64,000 nt of DNA from Ottowia sp. oral taxon 894 (GTDB lineage: Bacteria; Pseudomonadota; Gammaproteobacteria; Burkholderiales; Burkholderiaceae_C): assembly GCF_001262075.1 (NCBI RefSeq), contig NZ_CP012073.1, positions 496,001 to 560,000 of the forward strand. The letters are read 5' to 3'. The notes below the pieces were generated by a model. That model worked only from the letters and a program-made list of their open reading frames with translations. It was not told the origin of the DNA and ran no database searches. A program made the translations under genes and the position numbers. Shown piece by piece: positions 53,846-63,511 of the stretch. Within the stretch, counting starts at the first letter, position 1. Every line of letters begins with the position of its first letter.

Positions 53846-53900
53846 GCGCAAAGCTGTGGAAAAGCCGGGGGCAAACGTGTATGCCGCGCGCAAGTGCCTG
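53846..53900 (+). repeat. ~55-bp repeat family C, unit 3
   Basis: GCGCAAAGCTGTGGAAAAGC, CGGGGGCAAACGTGTATGC, CGCGCGCAAGTGCCTG. The three units lie in the 838-bp gene-free stretch 53446-54283, which otherwise shows nothing firm. Confidence 0.75.
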
Positions 53901-54283
53901 ACGGACAAGGAAATGGCCGCCGTGCCTCGTTTTTCAGCACCTTTTGCCACTGGCGGCCCGCCGCCATCCGCCTATCAAGCGGAGAAGAAGGACGAGGCGG
54001 CAAACCTTGCGCAAACATTATTAAAAATGCCGCTCTGCGCCTATCCGAAAGTGGCAGCGTATAAAAAAAGAGACGGCTATCGCTGCCAATAGTCATCTCG
54101 GGTTATTTCGAATTCTTCCCAAACCCGCCGCACCAGCGAATGCTGTCTGCGGTGGCACCTCAAGCAATCCAACGGGATTTCCGCAAGGAAAAAGCTTTTT
54201 TCTTGCGGTGATGGCTAGGTTCATGGAACTTCTTGAAGACTGTTGGAAATAAGGGAAGGCTAGCTTTATCGTGTGCGGGCTGC

Positions 54284-54985
54284 TTATTTCAGACCTTTTT
54301 CTTCCAACCAGCTTTCCAACACATCAGCGATTTCCACGTTGTTTGCTTCGATAAAGGCGAAATGACTGTTGCCGCGTATGCCGATGTCAGGCAACTGCAC
54401 AACGCTCGCGTCGCCGCCGTGGCGATTTACGCAGTCGGCAAAGGCTTGCGCCATACGGATGCGTTCAATCCACCGCTGCGATGCCCAATGCGGGTTCTCT
54501 GCCGAAATGTAATCACCGTAATAGATGATGATGGGCATTTGGGTCAGCAGGGCGAAACGTTCGGTACTGATAGGCTGCGAGAGTGAAATGTTGGCAGCGT
54601 CGTTAGCGGGTGTGGCAACGCTCGGCATTTCGTTTTCGAGGAAAATAAACTCGGTGCCGGTTTCGTAGGAAACTACGGTTTTCTCTTTTCAGGATTTTTT
54701 CAGCACGGTCTGCCAACCTGGGCCGCCGCCTTGTGAGTGGATAATCAACACGTCTTCGCCAATGCGGTCAAACACGGCGGCAACGGCATCAGATACCACG
54801 CCCAAATCATACGCGCCGGTGTTGGGCGTGATTTGGCGCAAAAAATGGTTCAGAATGGCAGCATCTTTGGGAAACTGACCGTCTGCAAACAGATTCGGGA
54901 AGATGCCCATGCGGAAGTTTTCAAACCAGAATTGATCGTTAGGCAACACGGGGGCAGCAGGGTGATGGCTCCGTTGTAAGCCCGA
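54284..54985 (-). pseudogene. Alpha/beta-hydrolase pseudogene with in-frame TGA
   Basis: Read leftward from about 54985, the frame gives LPNDQFWFENFRMGIFPNLF, then DVLIIHSQGGGPGWQTVLK containing a nucleophile-elbow-like HSQGG, then TGA at 54689-54691. The same frame continues TVVSYETGTEFIFLENEMPS through IIYYGDYI to the natural stop at 54284. Together they form the C-terminal two thirds of a hydrolase; the N-terminal part is missing. GC and codon use are much lower than the surroundings, suggesting foreign origin. Either half alone is too short to fold as a hydrolase. Confidence 0.75.
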
Positions 54986-55007
54986 GCAAGGGCGGGTAAT
55001 GGCTTCG

Positions 55008-55066
55008 GCAGAGCAGGAGCAAATTCAGGGGGTATGAAATGCCGTTTTGCGCACTTTCCACTAGGG
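55008..55066 (+). repeat. Interspersed repeat family A, copy 17 (truncated at CTAG)
   Basis: CAGGAGCAAATTCAGGGGG, GAAATGCCGTTTTGCGCAC, TTTCCACTAG, then unrelated sequence GGATTGTTGAAAATCACC. The right third of the repeat is absent. Confidence 0.85.
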
Positions 55067-55690
55067 ATTGTTGAAAATCACCTCTTATGGCTGCAATCCC
55101 GCCATGGAAAGATGAGTATCAAGCGACAAGCAGTGAGCGCTAATGACCCCGAACTGCCTGGGCACGCCTGGCGATGCAGGGCCAAGAGGCGCGAATAAGC
55201 GCTTGATTTGCAGAGGCCGTGCCGTGGATCGTGTGCACAGGCAGACCCTGGCGCGATTGGCCTGAAGAATTTGGCAAATGCAACTCCGTCTTCAAGCGCT
55301 TTCGCGACGGGGCAAGGCCATATCTGGCAAAAACTCTTTGATGCCGTCAGCGACCAGCCGGATATGCAATACGCCATATGCAATGCGCCATGGCCGATGC
55401 CACGACCGTGAAAGTGCACCGTCACGGCCCGGGCGCGGAACTCAAAGCCAGGCCATAGGCCACTCACCCGGCAGGATACGGGCCTTGTGCGATGCGCCGG
55501 CAATCTGCTCAAGTTCGCTCTGATGCCATGCCAGCAAAGGAGACCAAGAACTGATCCGGAACCAAAAGTTTGGGGCGCTGCTGGCGCTGGCAGACAAAGC
55601 GTTTGATGTTCAATGGCTGATAGAGCCATTGCAAGCGCAAGGCGTGTCAATCGTGATCTCGCAAAAACCCGATCGACGCCGGCCTTTGCT
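55067..55690 (+). mobile_element. IS5-family (IS427-like) insertion sequence remnant
   Basis: Pieces of a DDE transposase appear in shifting frames: FAEAVPWIVCTGRPWRDWPE with EFGKCNSVFKRFR following (about 55214-55310), KLFDAVSDQPDMQYA (55331-55376), DATTVKVHRHGPGAE (55398-55442) and ADKAFDVQWLIEPLQAQGVS (55592-55651). Several stops and frame changes make it inactive. The left end starts at the CTAG of a family A repeat, matching the YTAR-type target of many IS5-family elements. The right end and target duplicate are gone. Confidence 0.8.
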
Positions 55691-55784
55691 CATTGTTTTG
55701 GCTCCTTTTGGGCTTTTTCTTTTGGCTTCCCTTTCTGGCCGTTCTCTTGCCGCCCGGGCCTGGCAGCCCCGGGCGCTGGCTTTC

Positions 55785-55843
55785 AAAACCTGTTCATGAT
55801 TTGAACGTGAGGGGCGAAAGAGCGGATTGGGATGAGCCGCAAC
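55785..55843 (+). repeat. Short repeat family B, diverged, with ATGAGCCGCAA tail
   Basis: AACCTGTTCATGATTTGAACG, GTGAGGGGCGAAAGAGCGGA and TTGGGATGAGCCGCAA, shared in order with 51392-51443. Confidence 0.45.
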
Positions 55844-55897
55844 GCCGCAAGCCGCGCCCGAGGCCGCGCTTTTCGCTCCCACGATGCGAGCAGGCTC

Positions 55898-58807
55898 TCA
55901 GGCCAGTTTGGCAGCCACCCAGCCTTGCACGCTTTGCAGAGCCTGGGGCAGCGCGGCGGCGTTCGTGCCGCCGGCCATGGCCATGTCGGGCTTGCCGCCG
56001 CCTTTGCCGCCTACTTGCTGGGCGACGAAGTTCACGAGTTCACCCGCCTTGATGCGGCCCACGGTGTCGGGCGTGACGCCTGCGGCCAGCTGCACTTTGC
56101 CTTCGGATGTGGCGGCCAGCACGATGGCGGCGGTTTTGAGCTTGTCTTTGAGCTTGTCCATCGTCTCGCGCAGGGTTTGGGCGTCTGCGCCATCAAGGCG
56201 GGCGGCGAGCACCTGCACGCCATGAACGCTGACGGCCTGGCTGGCCAGTTCGCCGCCCTGGGCGCTGGCCAGGCGCCCTTTGAGCTGGGCCACTTCTTTT
56301 TCCAGCGTTTTGATGTGATCGAGCGTCTGGCGCAGGCGGCCTTGCAGGTCGGCAGCGGGGGCGTGCAGGGCGGCGGCGGCCGATTGCACGGCGTTTTCGG
56401 TGGCTTGCGCCCAGTTCAGGGCGTTCAGGCCCGTGATGGCTTCCACGCGGCGGATGCCGGCGGCCACGCCGCTTTCCATGACGATTTTGAACAGGCCAAT
56501 GTCGCCGGTGCGGGCCACGTGGGTGCCGCCGCACAGCTCGCGGCTGGCGCCGATGTCGAGCACGCGCACGGTGTCGCCGTATTTCTCGCCAAAAAGCATC
56601 ATGGCGCCGGTTTCGCGGGCGCTGTCGATGTCCATCACGCACGCTTGCGTGGCGGTGTTGGCCAGGATTTCGGCGTTCACGCGGCGTTCGATTTCGGCGA
56701 TTTCTTCGGGCGTGACGGGCGCGCCGTGCGTGAAGTCAAAGCGGGTTTTGTCGGCATCGACGAGCGAGCCTTTTTGCTGCACATGGCTGCCGAGCACTTC
56801 GCGCAGGGCCTTGTGCATGAGGTGGGTGACGCTGTGGTTGCGCATGGTGGCCTGGCGGCGCTGCGTGTCCACTTGCGCCTGCACGGCGTCGCCCACCTTG
56901 AGCGCGCCTTGCGTGAGCGCGCCGTGGTGGCCGTGCACGCCAGCCTTGATTTTTTGCGTGTCGGCCACTTCAAACACCACGCCGGGGGCGGTGAGCAGGC
57001 CGGCATCGCCCACCTGGCCGCCGCTTTCGGCGTAAAAGGGCGTGGCGTCCAGCACGACCACGCCAGCCTGGCCCGCCTTGAGTTCGCCCACGCTTTGCCC
57101 GTCGGCATACAGGGCGGTGACGCGGCAGGCGGCATGGGCCATTTCGTCGTAGCCGGTGAACAGGCCCGCTGGGCCTTCATAGTCGAGCAGCTTGTCCATC
57201 TTGAACTTGCCGGCGGCGCGTGCGCGGGCGCGCTGGGCCTGCATTTCGCGCTCAAAGCCGTCAGCGTCCAGCTCGATGCCCAGCTCGCGGGCCATGTCAG
57301 CCGTCAGGTCATACGGGAAGCCGTAGGTGTCGTAGAGCTTGAAGATGTGCTCGCCGGGGATGATGAGCTTGCTGCCCGCCAGATTGGCTTGCAGGTAATC
57401 CTCCAGCGCCAGGCCGTAGGGCTTGCCTTCTTCGGGCGGCTGGCGGGTGAGCACGTCTTCCAGATCGAAGGAGATGACTTCGTTCAGGCGGCCGGGCTGC
57501 CTGGGACGCAACACCACCTGCTTTTTGTGCCCGTCAGGGCGCACGGCGGCGGAGAACTCCACGCCTTCGGCGGTTTTCAACATCAGCGGCTGGCCTTGTC
57601 CTTCCAGCGGCAGCAAGCTGGCGAGCTTGAGGAATTTCATGCCCGAGAGCACGTCATCAAACAGCGCCAGGCCCGTTTCCAGCGTTTGCCCAAAGCGCGT
57701 TTCTTCGTCGCGCAGGGTTTGCATGATGCGGGTTTGCTGCTCTTTGATTTGGGGATAGGCGCTGCCCATTTCGCGCGCCAGATCAGGCACGAGCTTGTAG
57801 AAAAACGGCTGCTTTTGCCCCAGCTTGTAGCCGTGGCGGATGGCGCGGCGGATGATGCGGCGCAGCACATAACCGCGCCCTTCGTTGCCGGGAATGACGC
57901 CGTCGGCAATGAGAAAAGAGCAGGCGCGGATGTGGTCGGCAATCACCTTCAGGCTGGGCACGTCCATGCTGAAGGGCACGCCCACTTCGCGCGCGGCGGC
58001 GCGGATGAGCGCCTGAAACAAATCAATCTCGTAATTGCTGTGCACGCCTTGCAAGATGGCGGCCAGGCGCTCCAGCCCCATGCCGGTATCCACGCAGGGC
58101 GCGGGCAGGCGGGTGACGCTGCCGTCTTCATGCATTTCAAACTGCATGAACACGTGGTTCCAGATTTCAATGAAGCGGTCGCCGTCTTCATCGGGGCTGC
58201 CGGGAGGGCCGCCGGGCACGTCAGGGCCGTGGTCGTAGAAGATTTCGCTGCTGGGGCCGCAAGGGCCGGTGTCGGCCATCATCCAGAAGTTGTCGCTCTT
58301 GTATTTGCCGCCCTTGTTGTCGCCGATGCGAATCACGCGCTCGGACGGCAGGCCGATGACTTTCGTCCAGATGTCATACGCCTCGTCGTCTTCGTGATAG
58401 ACGGTGGCCAGCAGGCGCTCGGGCGGCAGCTTGTAAACCTGCGTGAGCAGCTCCCAGCCCCATTGCAGGCTTTCTTTCTTGAAATAGTCGCCAAAGCTCC
58501 AGTTGCCCAGCATCTCGAAAAAAGTGTGGTGGCGCGCGGTGTAGCCCACGTTTTCCAGATCGTTGTGCTTGCCGCCCGCGCGCAGGCAGGCTTGCACGCT
58601 GGTGGCGCGGTTGTAGGGGCGCTTGTCGGCGCCCAGAAACACATCCTTGAACTGCACCATGCCGCTGTTGGTGAACATGAGCGTGGGGTCATTGGCGGGC
58701 ACCAGCGGCGAAGAAGGCACGATGGTGTGCCCGCGCGCGGCGAAAAAGTCGAGAAAAGTCTGGCGGATTTGCGCCACGGACATGTGGGGGACTGAATGGG
58801 TCGTCAT
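55898..58807 (-). CDS. alaS: Alanyl-tRNA synthetase with large internal insertion
   Basis: 969 residues; the family norm is about 875. Class II core: [18 protein letters not shown], the motif 2/3 regions including [31 protein letters not shown] and [15 protein letters not shown]. Editing domain: [19 protein letters not shown] and [16 protein letters not shown]-Ala domain ends the protein. Between LALFDDVL (residue ~387) and [20 protein letters not shown] (~489) there are about 100 residues where relatives have about 20. ATG at 58807 is used; ATG at 58783 (MSVAQIRQ) aligns with the E. coli start. Confidence 0.95.
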   Translation of the reverse strand: MTTHSVPHMSVAQIRQTFLDFFAARGHTIVPSSPLVPANDPTLMFTNSGMVQFKDVFLGADKRPYNRATSVQACLRAGGKHNDLENVGYTARHHTFFEMLGNWSFGDYFKKESLQWGWELLTQVYKLPPERLLATVYHEDDEAYDIWTKVIGLPSERVIRIGDNKGGKYKSDNFWMMADTGPCGPSSEIFYDHGPDVPGGPPGSPDEDGDRFIEIWNHVFMQFEMHEDGSVTRLPAPCVDTGMGLERLAAILQGVHSNYEIDLFQALIRAAAREVGVPFSMDVPSLKVIADHIRACSFLIADGVIPGNEGRGYVLRRIIRRAIRHGYKLGQKQPFFYKLVPDLAREMGSAYPQIKEQQTRIMQTLRDEETRFGQTLETGLALFDDVLSGMKFLKLASLLPLEGQGQPLMLKTAEGVEFSAAVRPDGHKKQVVLRPRQPGRLNEVISFDLEDVLTRQPPEEGKPYGLALEDYLQANLAGSKLIIPGEHIFKLYDTYGFPYDLTADMARELGIELDADGFEREMQAQRARARAAGKFKMDKLLDYEGPAGLFTGYDEMAHAACRVTALYADGQSVGELKAGQAGVVVLDATPFYAESGGQVGDAGLLTAPGVVFEVADTQKIKAGVHGHHGALTQGALKVGDAVQAQVDTQRRQATMRNHSVTHLMHKALREVLGSHVQQKGSLVDADKTRFDFTHGAPVTPEEIAEIERRVNAEILANTATQACVMDIDSARETGAMMLFGEKYGDTVRVLDIGASRELCGGTHVARTGDIGLFKIVMESGVAAGIRRVEAITGLNALNWAQATENAVQSAAAALHAPAADLQGRLRQTLDHIKTLEKEVAQLKGRLASAQGGELASQAVSVHGVQVLAARLDGADAQTLRETMDKLKDKLKTAAIVLAATSEGKVQLAAGVTPDTVGRIKAGELVNFVAQQVGGKGGGKPDMAMAGGTNAAALPQALQSVQGWVAAKLA

Positions 58808-59253
58808 GGTTGTTGTGAAGGAAAAGAATCAGGGCGCAGCAAATCCACTTGCACGCCCCTGAACTGGAGGAAATCGGCGTCAAACGTGCCCACGGCGGCT
58901 TCGTGCTCGATGGCCAGCGCGGCCAGGTGGGCGTCATTGGTCAGGTTGCCGCCCGCGCCGCATTGCAGCAAGAGCTTGAAAAACAAATCGGCATGGCGGG
59001 CGCCGGGCTGCGCCAGCACGGCATGCGGATGCGCCAGCCACTCGTCCACCACGCCTGTGGCCTCGGCCACCGACAAAGGCGCAGGCATCACGCGCGGATG
59101 CGTGGCAATGCGCACAAAGCCAATCAGCGCATTCCAGGCAAAGGCCACGGCCTGGCTGGCAAACGCCTGCTCCAGCCAGACCGTGGCCGCCGCATGCTGG
59201 GGGCTGCTGGCATTGACGCTGTAAACCAGCACATTGGTATCAGGCAGCTTCAC
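58804..59253 (-). CDS. PIN-domain toxin, VapC-like
   Basis: 149 residues. PIN fold with [19 protein letters not shown] (first Asp), [16 protein letters not shown] (middle acidic region is weak) and [17 protein letters not shown] plus [11 protein letters not shown] for the later Asp residues. Probable endoribonuclease toxin. It starts 9 bp after the antitoxin stop and its end overlaps the alaS start by 4 bp. Not every VapC homolog is toxic. Confidence 0.87.
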   Translation of the reverse strand: MKLPDTNVLVYSVNASSPQHAAATVWLEQAFASQAVAFAWNALIGFVRIATHPRVMPAPLSVAEATGVVDEWLAHPHAVLAQPGARHADLFFKLLLQCGAGGNLTNDAHLAALAIEHEAAVGTFDADFLQFRGVQVDLLRPDSFPSQQP

Positions 59254-59262
59254 GGCGCGGTC

Positions 59263-59676
59263 TCAATCTGCGGCGGCTTTGCTTGCGGCATCTGCGCTGG
59301 CGGCGGGCTGCTGCGCCGCATGCCTGGAGCGGCCAGAACGGCGCGGCGGCTGTTTTTGCTGCGCTTGCCACTCGGCATTGAGCCGGGCGTCCAGCGCCAA
59401 AAATGCCTGCACGTCCAGCTCGCCTGCCAGCTTGCCTGGCTGCCCGGCGTCTGGCTGCTGTGGCAGTCCCATATGGAACGTGCGCTGCACAAAACGCGGC
59501 ACGGGCCGCGCGGGCGCTTCAGCCGTCATGGGCACGATGCGGGCCACGGGCTTGTTGTGCCGGGTGATGATGACTTCTTCGCCCCGCTCGGCGCGGGCGA
59601 CGTATTCGGACAAACGGGTCTTGGCCTCAAACAAGCCCACAGTGGCCGCGCTCGCGGCCGGCATGGCGGCAGTCAT
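59263..59676 (-). CDS. Phd/YefM-family antitoxin, VapB partner, with long C-terminal tail
   Basis: 137 residues from ATG at 59676, with AGGAG 7 nt upstream. N-terminal Phd domain: VGLFEAKTRLSEYVARAERG, EEVIITRHNKPVARIVPM. Residues 60-105 should bind the toxin (LDVQAFLALDARLNAEWQ). The last 30 residues are Gln/Arg then Ala/Ser-rich, longer than typical members of about 80-100. First gene of the pair, as usual for autoregulated VapBC systems. Confidence 0.87.
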   Translation of the reverse strand: MTAAMPAASAATVGLFEAKTRLSEYVARAERGEEVIITRHNKPVARIVPMTAEAPARPVPRFVQRTFHMGLPQQPDAGQPGKLAGELDVQAFLALDARLNAEWQAQQKQPPRRSGRSRHAAQQPAASADAASKAAAD

Positions 59677-59780
59677 GTGGGGTCTCCTTGCGAAAAAACA
59701 GGCCAAGCGCACGGCCTGGCCCAACTGGTTGAATCAGCCAGATTCTAGGCGGCATCGAGACAGTCCGCCGCAAACCAGCG

Positions 59781-59870
59781 CATTAAAAAGAGGAGCGGAT
59801 TCAAGGCGCATTGAAACGGCATTGGCGCACATTCCGCCAAGACACCATGCTATTGATAAAGAAGCGGAAA
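59781..59870 (+). repeat. Interspersed repeat family A, copy 18
   Basis: AAAAAGAGGAGCGGATTCAA, GAAACGGCATTGGCGCACA, a changed core TTCCGCCAAGACACCATGCT and AAGAAGCGGAAA. It lies between the antitoxin promoter region and the queC end. Confidence 0.85.
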
Positions 59871-60000
59871 AAGCCTTTTTCTGCTTTCCTGGTGCCTGAA
59901 CCTTGGGGCAGGCCATCAGTCAAGACACGTCCAGCTTTGCTTTCAGGAGCTAAAGATGGCCCTGGAAGCTGTTCATAGTCCGACTACGAGCCAGGTGCGA

Positions 60001-60741
60001 TCAGCTGCTTGAGCGCGGCTGGCTGTATTTCGCCCAGCCCCGGGCGCGCAGCTCGCAGGCGGGGCAGTGGCCGCAGCCCCAGCCCCAGGGGTGGCGATGG
60101 GTGCGGTCGCCCAGGTAGCAGGTGTGGGTGTGCTCGGTAATCAGACGCACCAGGTCTGCGCCGCCGCCTGCGGGGTCGGCCTGCTGGCCCAAATCGTGTG
60201 CGAGCTGCCAGGTTGCGGCCTTGTCCAGCCACATGAGCGGGGTGTCGATGACGTAGCGGCGGTCCATGCCGAGGGTGAGCGCCACTTGCAGGGCTTTCAT
60301 GGTGTCGTCGCGGCAATCGGGGTAGCCGGAAAAATCGGTTTCGCACACGCCGGTGACGATGACGCTCAGGCCGCGCCGCCAGGCCAGCGCCGCCGCCAGG
60401 GTGAGAAACAGCAAATTGCGGCCAGGCACAAAGGTGTTGAGCATGCCGCCGGCTTGTGTTTCGATGGCGATGTCGCGCGTCATGGCGGTGTCGCTGATCT
60501 GGCCGAGCACGGGCAAATCGAGCACGTGGTCCTCTCCCAGCCGCCCGCTCCAGGCCGCAAAGCGCTGGCGCAGCGCAGCAAGCACGGCCAGCCGCTGCGT
60601 CAGCTCCACGCGATGGCGCTGGCCGTAGTCAAAGCCGATGGTTTCCACGCGCTCGTAGCGCGTGAGGGCGTAGGCCAGGCAGGTGGCGGAGTCCTGCCCG
60701 CCGGAAAACAAAACGAGGGCATTGCGGTGTGCTTCAGACAT
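60001..60741 (-). CDS. queC: 7-cyano-7-deazaguanine synthase QueC
   Basis: 246 residues from ATG at 60741. PP-loop ATPase: [20 protein letters not shown] and [11 protein letters not shown]. Zinc site Cys cluster near the end in [18 protein letters not shown]. Also [17 protein letters not shown]. Converts carboxy-deazaguanine to preQ0 in queuosine synthesis. No other que gene is adjacent, and I see no preQ1 riboswitch upstream. Confidence 0.95.
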   Translation of the reverse strand: MSEAHRNALVLFSGGQDSATCLAYALTRYERVETIGFDYGQRHRVELTQRLAVLAALRQRFAAWSGRLGEDHVLDLPVLGQISDTAMTRDIAIETQAGGMLNTFVPGRNLLFLTLAAALAWRRGLSVIVTGVCETDFSGYPDCRDDTMKALQVALTLGMDRRYVIDTPLMWLDKAATWQLAHDLGQQADPAGGGADLVRLITEHTHTCYLGDRTHRHPWGWGCGHCPACELRARGWAKYSQPRSSS

Positions 60742-60898
60742 GGCGGTGAAAGGGACAACAAAGATGAAGGGCGGCCAGATCGCTGGCTTTGGCCATGCTG
60801 GAGGTCTGGCGCTGGCTGGGCTTGCGGCCTCGGGCCTGAAGCGGACACGGCCTTCTTGCCCGCCATGGCCGCGCGGACTGACAGCCCGCCTTAACCGG

Positions 60899-60923
60899 AA
60901 CCTGTTCAGCATCTGGCCGCAAA
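60899..60923 (+). repeat. Short repeat family B
   Basis: AACCTGTTCAGCATCTGGCC in the 583-bp gap between hisA and queC, which contains only this and repeat A copy 19. Confidence 0.5.
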
Positions 60924-61183
60924 GTCTGACCGCCAGAGGCGGCGCATCAGGATGGAGCAGCAAGGTGTAAACGGGCTTGTGCTTCACGCACAGCTCACTT
61001 GCATTCAATTTGCAGCCCGGCGAGGGCTTGCAAGGCCGCAGATCGCCCGAGTTTGCGCTTCTGGCGTCTGCGAACGGGGTGTGAACAGGTTATCTGGAGG
61101 ATCAAGAAGCGGACAACTTGGCCCGCACGGGCGTTTTACCCTTGGCGGCAGGCGGCAGCCAGCTTCTGGCAAGCACCATGAAA

Positions 61184-61273
61184 CAGCAGAAACAGGAGCA
61201 AATTCAGGGGTATCGAAAAGCTGCCCTGCGCTGGTTTCACTAGGACCTCACGCTATGAAAAGCGGAGCTAAAT
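61184..61273 (+). repeat. Interspersed repeat family A, copy 19
   Basis: CAGAAACAGGAGCAAATTCA, GGGGTATCGAAAAGCTGCCC, TTTCACTAGGACCTCACGCT and CGGAGCTAAAT, 52 bp before the hisA stop codon. Confidence 0.9.
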
Positions 61274-61324
61274 GAGGCGCTGAACCTAAACCCGGCGCAT
61301 GAAGGCTGGGCTGCGAGCAGGCTC

Positions 61325-62101
61325 TCACGCGCGGGCCGCGCCGCTCGCTGGCTTGTCCGCGCTGGCGCACAGCGCGTCGGCGCGGGCCTGCGCGGCGGCA
61401 AAGTCCAGCGCGCCGCTGTAGATGGCGCGGCCGCAAATCACGCCTTCAATGCCTTCGCCCTGCACAGCGCAGAGCTGTTCGATGTCGCTCATTGAAGACA
61501 GGCCGCCGGAGGCGATGACGGGAATGGAAAGCGCCTGCGCCAGGCGCACGGTGGCCTCGATGTTGATGCCGGTGAGCATGCCGTCGCGGCCTATGTCGGT
61601 GTAGATGATGCTTTGCACACCCCAGTCCTGGAACTTGCGCGCCAGATCGGTCACTTCGTGGTGCGTGGCGCGGCTCCAGCCGTCGGTGGCCACTTTGCCC
61701 TCGCGCGCGTCCAGGCCCACGATGATGTGGCTGTCAAACGCGGCGCAGGCGTCTTTCAGAAAACCGGGGTTTTTGACGGCGGCGGTGCCGATGATGACGT
61801 GGCTGATGCCCGCGTCCAGGTACTTTTCAATGGTGTCCAGATCGCGGATGCCGCCGCCCAGCTGCACGGGCGCCTGGCCCGCCACTTGCCGCAAGATGGC
61901 GCGAATGGCCGCCATGTTCTGCGGCTTGCCGGCAAAGGCGCCATTCAAATCAACCAGATGCAGGCGGCGCGCGCCTTGCTCCAGCCAGTGCGCGGCCATG
62001 TCGGCGGGCGCTTCGCTGAAGGTGGTGGCCTGGGCCATGTCGCCTTGCTTGAGGCGCACGCAGTGGCCGTCTTTCAGATCAATTGCGGGGATGAGAAGCA
62101 T
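61325..62101 (-). CDS. hisA: HisA, phosphoribosylformimino-AICAR phosphate isomerase
   Basis: 258 residues, TIM barrel. [20 protein letters not shown] supplies the first catalytic Asp, [13 protein letters not shown] the second, with phosphate loops LGGGIRD and [12 protein letters not shown]. Fourth step of histidine synthesis. In related genomes hisH precedes and hisF follows; here a membrane-protein gene precedes it and no hisF follows in the window. Confidence 0.96.
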   Translation of the reverse strand: MLLIPAIDLKDGHCVRLKQGDMAQATTFSEAPADMAAHWLEQGARRLHLVDLNGAFAGKPQNMAAIRAILRQVAGQAPVQLGGGIRDLDTIEKYLDAGISHVIIGTAAVKNPGFLKDACAAFDSHIIVGLDAREGKVATDGWSRATHHEVTDLARKFQDWGVQSIIYTDIGRDGMLTGINIEATVRLAQALSIPVIASGGLSSMSDIEQLCAVQGEGIEGVICGRAIYSGALDFAAAQARADALCASADKPASGAARA

Positions 62102-62207
62102 GGATGCTGCTGGGAAAGAAGAGAAAACCGGTGCATTCTGGCGCGCGCGTCAGCGGGCGCAATGAGTGTTTTCCTGCAAGAAACGCGCCAATGGCCGGCA
62201 GCCTGGC

Positions 62208-62936
62208 TTATTGCCGCTGCCATTGCTGGATGGCCACGGCCATTGAATCGGCCTCGCGGCGCTCCTCGCCATAAGGAACGGCCACCCACCCGGGTGCGGC
62301 CGCGCCTTCGCGCTGGTAGTGAATCTCCAAAAAAGCGCGCTCGATGGTGACGGACTTGGACTTGGAGCGGCTGCCGAACTGGTAGCCCCAGCCGCCGGAG
62401 GAAAAGATGGCGAAGCTGCCGCCATGCTTCGTATCGGTATGGATTTCAGACTCTCGCTCCACCTTCACGCCAATGACTTCGCGCGGCGAAAGCAGCAAGC
62501 GCTCGTAGCCGTTGCCCCAGACACAGGCGAACAGCGCGTTGTTCTGCCTGTCCAGCGCCAGCACGCCGGGCTGCGGCCACGTCCACTGATGGGCGGCGAC
62601 AGGGCGCAGGCCGTTTTGCTGCGCCTCGGCGGCCATGCGCTTGGCGCAGGCGCTGTAGCGCACGGCCTTCCAGGGCTTGAAAACCAGCAGCTCCAGCAGC
62701 TTGGTGACGCCCACAAAGACCAGGCACAGCACCACGCCCACAAGCAGCAGCGCCAAAATGGCCTCGCCTATGCCATGTTTGAAAAACGAGCTGAGCACAT
62801 TGGCAATGAGCACGAGCAGCAAAAAGCCGCCAATGCCCAGCACCGTCCATGCGCAGATTTGCTCGGTTTGGCGCACGGCGTGAAAAGTGCGGCTGTCTTG
62901 CGTGGAGCCGTATTGAATGAGCGCATTGTTTTCCAT
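62208..62936 (-). CDS. Hypothetical membrane protein between hisH and hisA
   Basis: 242 residues from ATG at 62936, with AGGAG 8 nt upstream. Two membrane helices (AWTVLGIGGFLLLVLIANVL at about 29-48 and AILALLLVGVVLCLVFVGV at about 60-80), then a soluble region with PREVIGVKVERESEIHTDTK and a Gly-rich strand FSSGGWGYQFGSRSKSKS, reminiscent of PH-like membrane proteins. Function unknown. It interrupts the expected hisH-hisA arrangement. Confidence 0.75.
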   Translation of the reverse strand: MENNALIQYGSTQDSRTFHAVRQTEQICAWTVLGIGGFLLLVLIANVLSSFFKHGIGEAILALLLVGVVLCLVFVGVTKLLELLVFKPWKAVRYSACAKRMAAEAQQNGLRPVAAHQWTWPQPGVLALDRQNNALFACVWGNGYERLLLSPREVIGVKVERESEIHTDTKHGGSFAIFSSGGWGYQFGSRSKSKSVTIERAFLEIHYQREGAAAPGWVAVPYGEERREADSMAVAIQQWQRQ

Positions 62937-63511
62937 GTTGAATCTCCTGAGCGGGTTGAATGAACGGGGTGAATGAAAGCGAATAAGGCGTTGAATGGGC
63001 GTCTGCACTTTCACGGATTTCGGCGCCGGCCGCCGCCACCGGTTTGGCCTGCCATTGGCGCGGCCGTCTTGGCCTCCAATGGCGGCGGCGACTGACTTTA
63101 TCGCAGCTGGCACTGGGGGGGCTTCTGGCCGTTCAGGGCTTGCCCAGTCATGGGTGCGGCGGGCGTTGCCGCCCCATGAAATACCAAGCCGGAATACTTC
63201 ATGGATATTTTCAGAATATTGCTGCGGATTTCAGGCCGGAAAGTTTGTCTGCTTATTTGGAGAATCCTGCAAAGACATGCCTATGACCCGAAAATCCGCA
63301 GTCCATTCAAAAAAAATCAAGGAAGCATCGCCGCAAACCTGATAGAAAATACCTGAAAAACCAGTGTTTATTCTTGGCAGTCCCGGCTCCAGAGGCCCGC
63401 TGGATGTGGATGCTGAAAGGCGCGAGATGCCCTGCGCAATGCGGGCAGGCGTAGTCATTTACTCGCCCGTTTTCCGGGCGCGCTGCTGAATGAGCGCCGC
63501 CCTCGCGGCCT
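62937..63511. other. Gene-free region between hisH and membrane-protein gene
   Basis: 575 bp, with an AT-richer part around 63180-63400. No family A copy, terminator or convincing gene found. Short open frames here are shadows. The promoter of the downstream membrane-protein gene and hisA may lie in it. Confidence 0.4.

Noticed and set aside
53480-53950. 156-codon minus-strand frame with repeated Cys-Ala-Arg words
   Set aside because: The repeats follow from the family C DNA repeats; no ribosome site, no family and no conserved start.
54689-54691. In-frame TGA as selenocysteine codon
   Set aside because: No SECIS-like hairpin directly downstream was seen, the position does not match a catalytic residue and the N-terminus of the gene is missing; decay is simpler.
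55078-55650. 190-codon minus-strand frame
   Set aside because: It is antisense to the transposase fragments, which match an IS5-family protein on the plus strand.
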